From the NCBI GenBank assembly GCA_946811695.1, contig OX328132.1, positions 98,374,900 to 98,438,899 of the forward strand: 64,000 nucleotides of DNA, in the 5' to 3' direction. Source of the DNA: Gonocerus acuteangulatus (taxonomy: Eukaryota; Arthropoda; Insecta; Hemiptera; Coreidae). Each line of letters starts with the position of its first letter. Position 1 is the first letter of the stretch. Of the stretch, positions 24,960 to 36,625 are shown piece after piece. The notes beneath the pieces were generated by a model. That model saw only the letters and a list, made by a program, of their open reading frames with translations, was not told the DNA's origin and searched no databases. The translations under genes and the position numbers were made by a program.

Positions 24960-27277
24960 ACTTCTTGTTGCTAATTATGTTTCAATAAAGATTTTTTCTA
25001 TAAAAGGTGTTAAATGAAAAAACGTATAGTAAAATAAGAAGTGAGGCATATAAGAAATAATTTATTGCTTGCTTACCTCAAAGTTCTCGTCTTGATGCAT
25101 TTAAAATATGTTTGGAGTTTGGACCATAGACCCATCCTATGCTTTCACGCCACTGTTTGGACAGTAGGTTCCGACAAGTATTTACAGCGTAAACCCGAAT
25201 TGCTGTAGTCCAATGCACTGGACATGTACGGAACAGTGTTGACAAGAAGAGAATATTCAACTGGTTTCCTGGAGTCTTCTGGAGTATCCCAAGTTTATCT
25301 TGGGCCGTGGAAATCCGGCTCTCTGACTGCTTAACATTTAAATCTACGTTCGCTGACAGAGGGCTGGATCCCCCCGAACCAATACGTTCTTCAATAGTTG
25401 TAGGGAAAAGGTTGGGCTTTAGATACTGAAACTACTTGGCCTCCACTGAACTGATAAACAATGTTATTGGAGTTGTTGGATGGTGGAAATTGATAATCCG
25501 ACGGATGAAAAAAAAAAGGCCGAAATTTCATCCTTTTGATAAACAATAGTTCATTAGAATTGAAAGTAGTGCACAAAGATATGTTTTACGTTAGTGACAT
25601 TTATTTAAAACTAAGGTCTTAGAAATACATGAAGCTTAAAAACAGAATTTAAAATTAATAAAAATATAAAGTAATAAAAGAACCAATGAAATATGAAAAC
25701 CTGCATTTTAACGAGAATCTTGAAGACGAGTTTAAAGTGAAACCAGGAAATCCTTATTCTCAATATCAGGACCTTGGAAGAGAAAGGGGGAGTCACGAAA
25801 TCCGGATGTTGGGAAATAGAAGTCAAAGTTCTGACAGTACCTCAGGATAGCAAATGTGAATGTTTACTCTATGGAATGCTAATTCATAAGCCTGATTGAA
25901 AAACTATGCAATTGAAATTCAATGTTTTAATTTAATTTATACGAGCGATTTATGGGTAACAAATTGCTAGATTCGCCCTTGAAATCGGACATTGAATTTT
26001 GCATAGATGATGGTGCTACTCACATTAACTTGAAACAGTGAGAGGCAAAGCGTCCAGTTCTTTCTGATTCAGAAAATGAAAAATAAAAATCGATTTTTCA
26101 AATTTGTCCTTTCTCTACGAAGGTCCTTACATATTATGTAAATACAGGGCTAAAAAAGTAAACATTTCCTTGTGGGAAATAGCTTGCATTATAGATATAT
26201 CCGCGGACGACATCCTGACAGTTCCTCTATAAAACTGTATAGAGCTGTAACTAACTCCACTTATTTAATTTCCAATGATTTTACGTCATAATCTATGTAA
26301 AATTGACGGTTTCCATAGTACTTTAACACGTCGATTCGTGACCATAGCAACGGAACCCAATTGTACCATTGTCCGGACGTTACAGTTTTAGCGTCTTACT
26401 AGGCCATAGCTAAGACATATGTATCTAAGTGAAAATAAATATCACGGAGGCTTTTTTTTACACTCCCCAGCACACCTCAATATCTGATGTATGAGTGGGT
26501 GGGGTTTTTATATTTACTAGAAGGGAGTTTTTAACTGGTTTCCTGGAGCCTCGGGCTTCCAAAGTTTATTTTGTAAAGAGAAACTCCAGCCCTCTAAGAA
26601 AACACATTTCAGTCGACTTTGCCTAGGCAGAGGACTAGATCAGCGCCGTACGTAATGTTTGGACCAACCAGAAGTGCATGAATTTACCTAAATCGAGAAT
26701 TTACCTCGAGTATAGAAGCAGGAATCATCAAGGGACTGAGGGAATGTGCGGTACGATGGACAAAGAAACCTCAACACTAAAAACGTAAATGTGTACGAAG
26801 TCGGATCTGAAGTATTTTGCGAAGTGACGATCTAAGACGGAGAAATATATGCTTCGACTATTAAAAGTTTAGATTTCTTCACAATAAATTCTACTTGGTG
26901 TATTTAGTTCTTTATTTTTGTTGATTTGAGCAGTAAAATTAATTTGCACATAAAAGAAGATATGTAAAACGCGAAACAATTTATAGGCGCTACTGTAATT
27001 TAATGGCATGCAAAATCTATCTTATCATCAAGATTTCCATGCAGTTTTAATTTTTCACAAAATATCAACTATATTTATTCCAGGCTTTTTAAATGAAACT
27101 AGGTACAAACAAGTTATGGAAACGCGCTATGATGACGCAGTTCCTTTGATTTTTTTTTTTTTTTAGATACGTAATACACATTCGGTTCAACATCCCATAT
27201 CTTGCTTGAGATCTGCCGCGAACGCCTTCCTTGGTCGACCCACTACATTGGTTCCCTCATTGTTGCCTTCTAAGATG

Positions 27278-27346
<69 letters not shown>

Positions 27347-28430
27347 TATATGTATGTAGGTAAGTTTGCATGGATATTATTACTTTATTTGCAGGTAAAA
27401 AAATACAGCAGATATAATGCACATGAAAACTTTTACAACTTGGTCAATGTTACAAAAATACAAAATGAGTGGCTGCTACCCTCAAGATTTGCATGACTTG
27501 CAAGATTTGATTATATTATTATCACCTAAATGAACTAACCTAACCTTAACCAATAAGTAATTGAATAATGTAAAGTAAATATCTAACAAAAAACAATAAC
27601 AATTACTTAACCTGAGGTTACAGAGAGCAGTTTGAATCTTAGATAAGTAACAAAAAAAAAAGAGCAATTGTAATTTTAATTTGGTACATCCATATCTATG
27701 CTTTGGATATATTTTGTTAATTCTTTTCTTTGTTTATCTGATAATATATTTGGTAGATCTGGCTAATTAAGTCCTGTTAAAATTATTGCATACATTAATA
27801 TTAATAAAAGTAATGGCAGTTCTTTATTTATTGATTTATAGATCGAAATAGCGATTGAAAGAAGAAGAATGTCTTTCGACCCCGAGACTTATGATCTAGC
27901 ACATAAAATCAACGGGTAGAAAGACACTCTGATTCTTTAAAATAACTTCCAAAATAGGTGAAATCGCTGATCTTCAGACTGCTTGAATGATAATAAGAAA
28001 AAAAAAAAGAAGGGATAGATCTTACAACAGATGTCCAGCTAACCTCATTCTTAATATGGTTGGCGAGCAGACTACACATTGGCCCTGAGGAAGTGGCATA
28101 TTGGCGACAAAATATGTAGGGCAATCAGAGACTAAAGAGAAAGTACTACTTTTTTAACGGTGCAAAATATATCCAACAATGTGGATATTGGTAATATATT
28201 GTTTAAGCCTAACATTAATTCCCACATTAAAGAATTGGAAACAAAATTATTCAAACAAAAATAATGATCTACAAATTTTGTTTCAAAAGAACTATAAAAT
28301 GAGAAGTATAAAAGCTATCCATAATTATATATTTAAATTAATACTTATAGAACATTGACAATTACAACAAATTGTGTTGATTCAAATATGATTCATATTT
28401 AATGTAATTCATTAGTTATTTTTATTTTTA
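24960..28430. other. Largely single-copy AT-rich region
   Basis: It contains a repeat unit at 25,080-25,410 (with the acatttaaatctacgttc motif), a diverged one at 26,510-26,660, a decayed X-like end at 27,115-27,150 (aaacgcgctatgatgacgca), and a TA microsatellite at 27,281-27,343. Open frames here (for example 25,391-25,826 minus and 27,909-28,124 minus) are short and show no recognisable domain. I see no gene. Confidence 0.5.
27281..27343. repeat. (TA)n microsatellite
   Basis: Perfect TA tract; the Ile-Tyr frame across it is an artefact. Confidence 0.95.
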
Positions 28431-29605
28431 TATGTTTGAAACGTTTTTGGATATTTTTTCGTAAATATCTGGAAAACGGATGGAAAATCGTAGTAAGTGG
28501 AACGTGGCCATTCGAAAGCTTACTAAATTCTCTTCAAGAACGGTTGTGAAACAAGTCTTGATGGGGCGATGTCAATCGTATATATAAATGCTTAAAACTT
28601 CGAAAGTGAACTTTGTTCTTTGGAACGGGGTTTTGTCTTTTTAATTGGTAGCTTTTTTTTTCTATATTAGTAATTGATCCATTGATTACTTGATACATTA
28701 ATGAAATAAAAACCTTTTTATTCGCTCCTTCTATTATCGTGTACAAAAATAAAAACAAATAAAGAGGTTCCCTTCATGAGTTCGACGAAATCGCCGTTAT
28801 CCAATTGTAGATTTTTAAAAAGAGAAAGTTTTTGAACGCCCCGCTTTATGAAGTAAAACATAAAGAAAGAGGGTCCAAACACCCTCTCCTTCGTTATCTT
28901 AAAGACCATAATTGTTGAAATCATCATTCTTCATTAGATTGGGAACTATTTCTTTTTTTTTCTTGTACCTTGACAATATTCTGAATTAGATATTTGAAAT
29001 CAGTAAAATACGCTACGGCCCTAATGGTGTATAAATGTGAGTGAATTCAAACAGATACATACCTTAGACATGAAATTAAATTTTTACCCAAGATAACCCA
29101 GAAACTTTTTATTGAATTAGAAGATTACTTACTACTCTCCCCTGAAGCACAATTCTTCATTGTCTGAATGTACAATAGTTTAATAAATTTGTCCTATTAA
29201 TGATCACACGCATTGAAGACCCGTTAGGAATGTTCATTTGTTGATTTATAGAAGAAGAATCCCTCACTAATACGTTTTCTACCTTGACAATTGTTCTGAA
29301 AAAGAAATTTGAAATAATTAAAATTTGGTATTGTCTCTAAATGCTATATAAGTGTAAGTGCATTCAAACAGATACATACCTTAGTGATAAAAGGAATAGG
29401 TGATTATTTCTTCATTTACCACATTTTTTGAAAGTATTATTTATGAAGAATATGGAATCAGTAAAATTGAATGGTTACTATAAACGACATTAGAGTACTT
29501 TTTTACTTTATTTGAAATGTTAATACGAATAATAACTGCTTGTTAATAAGAACCGATTTGTAATAACTAAGCAAATGATCACAGTTATCGTGCTCGAAGC
29601 ATTAA

Positions 29606-29785
29606 CCCTCCTCTCACAAGGTGTTTTTCAGTGGACATTCCACAAGGCGGTGTCAGATACGACACCTAGTATAACAAATTACTTTATTTTACAAATAAAT
29701 ATGTTAATTGGGTAGAAATGAATACAATTTTAAAAAAGGATAGGCATATTTATAATCAATATATTTATGATACATTGCAAAAATT

Positions 29786-29855
<70 letters not shown>

Positions 29856-30180
29856 CAAAATAATATAAATTTTTTTTTTTAATTTCTCGCGTTGCAGGAA
29901 GGACTTATTACTGTTCCGTGTTCACCACAAATACTTTTATTGCACTGAAGACAGGTTTGGTTTCCGTCCTTAGAAGGAAGATTTTTTAAGTATTTCTGGA
30001 CTTGAAAAATTTAGGTTTCATCTTGGAGTGTTTTTGGAATGAGAAGATTCTTCAACCTTTAATTCATGTAAGGTGTTACGGTAATTCACGGTTACAACCC
30101 GCAACCTATGCCCAGATAATCACCGTAATAGAAATGAATCGTAAAGTGTCGTATTCGACACCTACTTGTGATAGGAGGGT
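29606..30180 (-). mobile_element. piggyBac-like deletion derivative, copy 1
   Basis: It is flanked by TTAA (29,602-29,605 and 30,181-30,184). Termini are CCCTCCTCTCACAAG and the inverse cttgtgataggaggg, followed inward by a second inverted motif (gtcagatacgacacc and gtgtcgtattcgacacc). TTAA and CCCT-type termini define piggyBac. About 575 bp remain, including the 3' end of a transposase gene on the minus strand and a TA tract at 29,789-29,852. One extra T lies at the right junction. The same insertion is at 62,684-63,211. Confidence 0.85.
29879..30013 (-). pseudogene. piggyBac transposase C-terminal cysteine-rich domain
   Basis: The minus-strand frame YLKNLPSKDGNQTCLQCNK, SICGEHGTVISPSC ends at a TAA (29,879-29,881). 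The C-x2-C...C-x2-H...C pattern matches the C-terminal cysteine-rich domain of piggyBac transposases, which binds the element ends. A stop lies upstream and the DDD catalytic domain is absent. Confidence 0.7.
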
Positions 30181-31242
30181 TTAAATAAATGAAAAAAAAT
30201 AAAAAAATAAAAAAGAACGCCTCCCGTACCCCGTTGTCAGATAATCCTAGATCTTCCTTTAGCTTTCCTTCTCTTCTCTTTCGTTTTATATGTCATCCTT
30301 CCCGTTCTTTTTGTACTCATCCTTAGAAAGTGCTCAAATAGACTTAATTTACTTCTCTCTAGGAGGATTTCATTCCCGGCTGTAACTTTAGTGTTGCCCT
30401 CTTAGATATGCTGCGGATCAAGTCAGTTTTAACTTCCCTTCTACTATTTTTAGGTACCTCTATATCTATTGCCTGGATTTGATAAACTGATCTCAGGTAA
30501 CCAAGATCTTCTTTATTGAATTAGAAGGTTAATTACTGTACTCCTCTGAAGCACAATTTCTTCCCCGGCTGAGTGTATAATATGTAAGTAAATTCGTTCT
30601 ATCAATGATAATACACACTAAAGACTCGTGATGAATGTTCATTTGTTGATTGATAGAAGAAGAATATCTCACTACCACGTTTTCTATGCGCTATTGCATA
30701 AGAAGAACGCGTAGAGAAGCACCGTTCTTCCGTCTCTTCCTGATGAAGGTGTTAGGCCACTATTTCATCGTTTATTTTTCTGATACCTTGACAATGCTCT
30801 GAAAAAGAAATTTGACATAATTAAAATATGATACTGCCTCTATATGCTGTATATGTGTAAGTGCATTCAAACAGATACATACTATAGTGAAAAAAGTGAA
30901 CGGCAAATATTACATCATTTACTTCACTTTATAAAAGTATTCTTTATGAAGGATATGGACTCAGAAAAACAGTATGGGGTTGTTATAAACAATATCAAAG
31001 TAATTGCTTTTTAAGAGACATACTCTTTCTTTATGGAGGTACTTCATTTGGTTCATATTACATATTCACAAATGATTTTGCCAAATGTTATGTCCGCTTT
31101 CGTGCATATATTTGATTTTTCCATGAAAATATTTGTTTCGTGAAAACCTGCGAGGGGGTCTCAAAGCCGCCTATCAAAAGTTCAATGAAAAAACACAGCA
31201 AACTACCAAACGGAAGCTGAGGCTTTCTGCCGAATATTTGGC

Positions 31243-31838
31243 CTGATCAGGCATACCTGTGTGGTGTATCTGATAGTCTGTAGCGGAAATAACTAGCCCC
31301 TCAGGCGACCTGACGCCTGATCAACACTCGATCAGTTGTCAGGTCTACCTGATCAGGTATTTTCAACCGCTCTGATTTTTGTTTTCAATTTTTGATTTGT
31401 ATTACCGTTGTGGAATTTTTATTTATTTCTTTAGCAAAACAGATTACAGTGAAAAATGCCGCAAAGAAACAATGAAGTTCTTGGTTATTACATCTAAATT
31501 TATAAAAAAGAACCATGCTTGTGGAAAGTAAAATATGATGGTTATCCCAAAACAGATTCTACATACCGGAAATTAGTGGACAAATTGAAGGAAATAGATC
31601 CAAATTGGGATAATCTGTTGGCTCATCTATTTATTCATTCAGGAGATTCCTTACATAATTGTTTGCGTTTTTTCCATTGGTTTTTAAATGCCACAAAAAT
31701 TACAGCAAATAAAGATAGAAAAGTAAAGCATCTCCTGGAGAATCCATGTTGAAAACTGACCAATGTGTCAGGCATACCTGAAGGATGTGGGTGACAGGTA
31801 CACCTGACAGGTATGCCTGATCAGGTCTACCTTATAGT
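31243..31838. mobile_element. Harbinger-like element lacking termini, best MADF frame
   Basis: The truncation pattern on the left resembles 17,826. It is flanked by the same upstream frame (31,130-31,245) and the same downstream tatttgggatttgggccatgg sequence, so a larger segment was duplicated here and not only the element. Confidence 0.6.
31456..31752 (+). pseudogene. MADF-domain remnant, longest frame
   Basis: Met at 31,456, in-frame TAA after about 13 codons, then an open frame to 31,752: KEPCLWKVKYDGYPK, YRKLVDKLKEIDPNWDNLL. This is the only copy in which the frame continues past EIDP. The C-terminal part, rich in Lys and His, is not recognised. It is still a pseudogene because of the shared stop and the loss of element termini. 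Confidence 0.55.
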
Positions 31839-31956
31839 GTGTATTTGGGATTTGGGCCATGGACTTATGCTTTACCACCTCGGTCATAATGGCCGCTGTT
31901 TCATTCAATGTGGTCATATTGCTTCCAACCTCATGTTATCAATTCCATTAATACAT

Positions 31957-32043
31957 CTAAAAATCGTTGAAATTGATTTCCGGTATAGCCGCGTATATTG
32001 ATGTTAAGCAGAAAAGTGAACTAGTTACAAATACTCGATCCAT
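31957..32043 (-). pseudogene. F-box family first exon, copy at 32 kb
   Basis: It starts with an ATG at 32,043 and reads MDRVFVTSSLFCLTSI, the same N-terminus as at 39.8 kb. It then diverges and stops at 31,957-31,959 after 28 codons. The F-box helix region is absent: the sequence leaves the family at about codon 17. A complete promoter lies upstream. It could be a truncated gene or an exon joined to unknown sequence. Confidence 0.5.
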
Positions 32044-32054
32044 ATCGTCTCAGT

Positions 32055-32170
32055 TCAGAAACCGCATTGACTTTGCTGAGTTGAAGCATGGCTATATATA
32101 CGCTGCTTGAGACGATTCTATTGTTCACATCGGCCAATTACGAGCCGAAAATCGTCATGAAGAAAAGTAG
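32055..32170 (-). promoter_or_regulatory. F-box family promoter, copy at 32 kb
   Basis: The minus strand reads aattggccgatgtg, then about 40 bp on gcagcgTATATATAgcc, with TCA-type initiators 22-33 nt downstream of the TATA box and the ATG about 75 bp below it. TCGTCTCA upstream and TGAGACGA downstream form an inverted pair around the core. Confidence 0.6.
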
Positions 32171-32209
32171 TCCCTTTTAAGTGCGAAGACACGCCTACAT
32201 CTTGAGCAA

Positions 32210-33270
32210 ACGTAGGACATTACTTCAAACACGTCAATGGGATCGGCCATTTGTGTAATCTACTTATTTGTGTACGTTATTTGATTTCTGTATTCTATGA
32301 ATCGTACATGGTAATAAAAGCGATGAGAAATAGTGGAGGTGTAATTGAATATTGTGAAAATACGATAATTTGTACGTAATGAACATTCGGATTTATTTGT
32401 ATTCATTAATATTTTGGATATTTAGGGTTTGAAAAGTGCCTAATTTCATTACAATTTGTGCGATTTGGAGCATAAAAGTCATATTTCGGCTAAGGAACGA
32501 AACAGCTATTTAGAACTCTCTTTTCTGTGAAAAAGCTAACAACTCACGTAGCAATGGCGGTTCTGTATTCATAATCTTCTATTTAATTGGTAAAAGTTGT
32601 TTTACATCGGTTTCAGGACGAGTCCATTTTTCAGGCAACATCCCGAATCATGAACATGTGAAATTTTATAAAGGAAATTTTCTTTATTCAGAAAAGTCTA
32701 TAAACTCCAGTTATTTAAAAAAAAATATTATGATTTTATTAGTCAAAATCAAGGTTTTTGCATTGATTCGTGAGCTTCGTCTGGACGAATCATATTAAAA
32801 AAATGTATAAAAGACATTTGCGGTATTAGGGTTTTTCGAGATTTCGTTGAATACCTCTGTCATATTAAGAAATAACTATATTGTGTTGTATATTAAACCA
32901 TAAATAAATACTAGCGTTAAATATATATATATATATATATATATAACATTAAAAACTTATTTAAGTTCTAAGATTTTATAGATTGGACACAATAAACAAA
33001 TTAAAATATTATATCTGTAAGCTACGCTTAATCTAGAAAGAAATAAACTTATCGTGTTACGATAAAAATATTCTATAATATAAATATAGAGTTTATTAAT
33101 TTTTAGCAGTTGTAAAATTTATGTATTTTCGTTGTAGCCATTAAATTATATTTGGACAGTACTACTAGTAAACGATACCAAAGCATTAAGGAGATTATTA
33201 TGTATTTTCTTTGGCTTGCTTTCTTATAAATCAGTGATCGAGGTAACTCAACATTGCAACACCTCATCAA
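32210..33270. other. AT-rich stretch without recognised features
   Basis: Apart from a short TA run at 32,922-32,944 and the segment cggtattagggtttttcgag (32,820-32,870), which recurs upstream of the F-box gene at 36,560, I see no gene or element here. Confidence 0.4.
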
Positions 33271-33281
33271 GCCATCTATCA

Positions 33282-33283
33282 TG

Positions 33284-33339
<56 letters not shown>
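33282..33339. repeat. (TA)n microsatellite in an R1 repeat
   Basis: Expanded at the R1 position that reads tctatagatatatctg in other copies. Confidence 0.95.
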
Positions 33340-33345
<6 letters not shown>

Positions 33346-33369
33346 GTATATGTATGTCCCTCTGTGACT

Positions 33370-33860
33370 GTTCTAGGAGAATATTATATTTGTCTTCCGA
33401 GTGATAACACCCAAAACGTACATGAGAGTGAGTTCCTTAGTGGTTACTACACAAAAGACTGGTTAACTCTTATTTAAAATAATATTTGGACAGCAATGAT
33501 AGCAAAATATACCAAAGAATTAACGCGATGATTAAGCTCTTTCTTTGGCTTGCTTCCTTCTAATCTTCATCGATTTAGGTGTCTTGATATAACCATTACG
33601 CCATCCATGTGGTTCCATGTGTATATCTGTCCCTGAGTCACTGTCCTTGGTGAATATTGTGTATTCCTTCGAAGTTCTAACACCCAGAAAGTACATGGAG
33701 GGAAGTTTCTGAGTGGTTTCAACACAAAAGAGCTTACACCCATTCTGCTTTTCAAGTTTTTCTAGCTGCTCACTATTCCTTCAGCAGGATTTCTTTAAAT
33801 GTACTTGGTTTGTGATGTAAGGTATTGAAGAAGTTCGTAATCTCATTGTCCTTTTTAGAT
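33370..33860 (-). repeat. R1 repeat pair outside the duplicated blocks
   Basis: Two adjacent diverged R1 units are present, at about 33,370-33,460 and 33,590-33,860. The first is split from its upstream part by a TA microsatellite at 33,282-33,339. The site is the same TATAGATATAT seed that is unexpanded in other copies. Frames are broken. Confidence 0.6.
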
Positions 33861-33899
33861 TGTTCATTTCCTCGCAATCCATAATTTTATTTTATCTAA

Positions 33900-34420
33900 A
33901 GTAAACTGGAAATTATCATTCTTGATTTCAAGGCTTGTTTATTATGAGAACCTCTCTTCCCTTGAGGTGAATGTGCTAAAACATTTGGCTTAAGGGACGG
34001 AAAATTCCATAATGCCCGACATGACAGTCAAATGTTCTTGATGAAGTAATTCTATATAGGTTGAAACATTGATAATAAATTGGGCGTAAAATGTGTCTTC
34101 AAATGCAGGTTTGTGGATAACGAGAATCTCTCTTCCCTCCAGATGAATAGCCTACAACATTCAGACTAAAAGGAAGGGAAATTCCATAATACCCCAAATC
34201 AATTTCAGGAGTTGTGCTTCATTTGCTTGGTGATTATGAGAAAATCTGTTTGATAGAGGGGAATGTCGAAATAATTTATTCAAAGGAAAGAAATTCCACA
34301 ATTTGGGATAGTGTAATTTGCCCTCCATATACTACGACAAAAGAAAGAATGAGAAAAAAGCAAAATTAAAATTTTCACGTTAATGGATAACGGGAATCAC
34401 ATTTGGGCAAAACTCGTACA
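33900..34420. repeat. Degenerate tandem repeat of about 140-190 bp
   Basis: Recurring pieces are gagaacctctcttcccttgag, gagaatctctcttccctccag and later versions, each followed by a ggaaattccataat block (33,990-34,320). Three to four diverged units are visible. No coding potential is recognised. Confidence 0.5.
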
Positions 34421-34839
34421 TAATTCCATCAGCCTGGAAATTACAATCAATTAATCGTAATGCTACAATAGGAGAACAATTGAAAAATAATTAAACGTTT
34501 CTGATTAGGAATATCAGAGAGTGACCGAAGGACTGATAATAAACTAAGAAAATAAATATTCATTTCCAGGTTTACGAATATTATTTTTTTTCTTATTGCT
34601 CCTCTACCGCATTCAACCAATGACAGTGAATTTTTATTTTTAAATTAAACGTGAGGAGTTTTTAAATTTTCGTTTTGTCGAGTACTAGAATTTTGGACGG
34701 TAATAATAAAAAATGATTGTGTGTCAATCCAATTTTAGCTATCTGTGATCTTCTGAAAACGATACAGTTTCTTGTGAAGTGTCGTTCAGCTATAGGTGAA
34801 ATGTCTGTGTGGTCTTTATATTGTGCATCATCGCACACA

Positions 34840-35165
34840 TATGATTTGAAAACGGCATGAAAATCGTGGTAACTAGACAGTAACCATTCGAAAGCTTAAT
34901 ATAGTTTCTACAAAAACAGTTCTAGGGCAACTTCCGTGTCGATCTCTGGTGGAGAAATAAATGCTTCGTGAAGTTTGAAGATAATGCACCAATATGCATA
35001 GAAAACTTACAGCAGCCAAGTTTTCTGTGCATAATGGCGCCATTTCTTCTACATTTCATTAGATTGGGTGTTTAAATTTGTGACAAAATAGTAACTTCTG
35101 TTCCAGGCTTACTAATTGACTCAATACTGTGGACGCTATGGAAACGCACTAAGAAACAATGATTC
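34840..35165 (+). mobile_element. Decayed family X-like 3' segment
   Basis: It contains aaaatcgtggtaactagaca, cattcgaaagcttaatatag and a distant ggaaacgcactaagaaacaa end, all related to the X internal repeat and right end but strongly diverged. Confidence 0.4.
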
Positions 35166-35204
35166 TGAGATTCATACTTTATTTTTTAAAGGAAATTCAA
35201 AAAC

Positions 35205-35396
35205 TTGAGTAATTGTTACATTTTTAAATCTTTGCTATTGATAATTCCGTCACCTAAATATGGAGTCGAATTTATCATTTATAAGAAGTTTGCAAAAAAA
35301 TCACAAAGAGGACGATTGATTTTGATCGGCCTCGCAGGCTATGCAGCCTGTGAAAATGTGGTTAATACAATGATTTTCAAAGCATACTTTGCGTAG
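35205..35396 (+). other. Single-copy open frame of 63 codons, unknown
   Basis: The frame starts MSNCYIFKSLLLI and contains a hydrophobic start and a later LILIGLAGYAACENVV segment. Its composition is less repetitive than that of other AT-rich frames here, but no domain, promoter or splice context supports a gene. Confidence 0.15.
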
Positions 35397-35938
35397 AGAC
35401 TGAAATTCCTGCTTAAACGGATTTCATTAGTGTATACAAGTCAAACTCTCGAAAGAACCACCTCATCTCGCCAAGTATCTTGGAACGTTAATTTCCAAAC
35501 CGAGGTTGTTTACAGATTCCTATGCTGGGTAAGCTTAAATGAATCTGGTCCGAGCTCGAGATAGACAGAAGAATATTCCAGGATGCAATGGAATGAGGAA
35601 ACTCCCTTCTTGATAAAATTAACTTACACATTGTTCATATATTAATGCTTCATTGGTTGATTAACGGATAAAAAAAAATCTTCCTATACCCTGACTTATG
35701 ATACAAAACATAGGAGCAGTGAATAGGATGATGTTCATTTATACGTGAACTGAGGTCAATGATTCCTGAAATAGTAAAAATTAAATGGATGCATAATGTA
35801 TCAAAGGGAAAAAATTTCTAACGCATGCCTTATAAACTAATAAAATTAACTAGTAATCGAACAGCCGCTTCATAAGTATTAGATAATTGTAATATATATT
35901 TTATGTGATGTTCCTAGACAGGTGCTTATTCATTTAAT

Positions 35939-35944
35939 TTTATT
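35939..35944 (-). terminator. Polyadenylation signal of the F-box gene
   Basis: AATAAA on the minus strand, about 67 nt past the TAA at 36,011-36,013, a normal 3' UTR position. Confidence 0.5.
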
Positions 35945-36010
35945 AAGTAAAATTTATATTTACATACTTGTCTCTGAGTATGTGAACTAATATTACTGTG
36001 CAGTATAATT

Positions 36011-36558
36011 TTACCAGCACATCATTCGGGTTAATTGGCTTATGCACATTCTCTTGAATATTAGTTCCGTTTTCTTCGTGTTGATATGATTTTTTCGCTT
36101 TTTCAGACGTACCTGGGTTCTTCCTGTAAACATGAAAATAATTTTAATACTAGGAACCTTGGGTGAGTATGTATTTGGTTTTCTAGGAAACATTATTACT
36201 TACTGGACCATTCTCTAAGTTCAGGCTTAATATTCTCCTTCGATAATCTCCTTATTTTCTGCCGATAATCTTCTAATTTTGATTTTATTACAGGATCAGA
36301 GATACACAGTTGAAAGTATTCATTGCTTACTTGCATCAGAGATAAAATGTCCAAAACATCCAGCATCCTAAAACAAGAAACATATTTATGATAAAACTGA
36401 AAATTCCGTTGGGAGCCGAAATCCTCGTTCTATTGTTTAATATTCTATTACCTGATTACGATCGTCGATACTTCAGGAGGGAGTTCGGTTAGAATGTCAA
36501 TCCTCCGTTTTTTCGTATCCAGCTGTGGGAGTATTGATGTTAAGCAGAAAAGTGGCAT
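36011..36558 (-). CDS. Three-exon F-box protein gene, apparently intact
   Basis: Minus-strand model: exon 1 36,452-36,558, exon 2 36,204-36,367, exon 3 36,011-36,123. Introns are 84 and 80 nt with GTAATAG...TTTTAG and GTAAGT...TTTACAG borders. Splice phases (2, then 1) agree and give 127 aa without a stop. An F-box spans about residues 20-70: RRIDILTELPPEVSTIVIRM, then DVLDILSLMQVSNEYFQLCI, matching the LP-E...L...D-L....V pattern of Skp1-binding F-boxes. The C-terminal tail is basic (RTQVRLKKRKN) and has no recognised substrate domain. AATAAA lies at 35,939-35,944, about 67 nt after the stop. Unlike its paralogues the 5' end is replaced: the usual MDRVFVT start and TATA promoter are absent, an in-frame ATG is supplied by foreign sequence, and family X begins 67 bp upstream. 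It may be a functional gene with a new promoter or a well-preserved pseudogene. Confidence 0.65.
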
Positions 36559-36625
36559 TTGCGGTATTCGGGTTTTTTGAGATTTCGTTCAATACCTCTG
36601 TCAACCTTGTATCAGAGATAAAAAA

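Larger units (their letters stand above)
28440..30975. repeat. Second segmental duplication, left copy (partner 61,478-64,000)
   Basis: From the family X-like internal repeat at 28,440 through the piggyBac derivative and about 0.8 kb beyond, the sequence is collinear and nearly identical with 61,478-64,000, where the window ends. Differences are small indels, for example a long TA run at 29,789-29,852 that is only about 20 bp in the partner. No host gene is recognised apart from the transposon remnant. Confidence 0.85.

Noticed and set aside
30002..30184. Plus-strand frame of 60 codons, identical at 63,033-63,215.
   Set aside because: It is the antisense shadow of the piggyBac tail and terminal repeat; the identity only reflects segmental duplication.
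33900..34420. Repeat cluster considered as a CRISPR-like array.
   Set aside because: Units are diverged and irregularly spaced, and the context is clearly eukaryotic.
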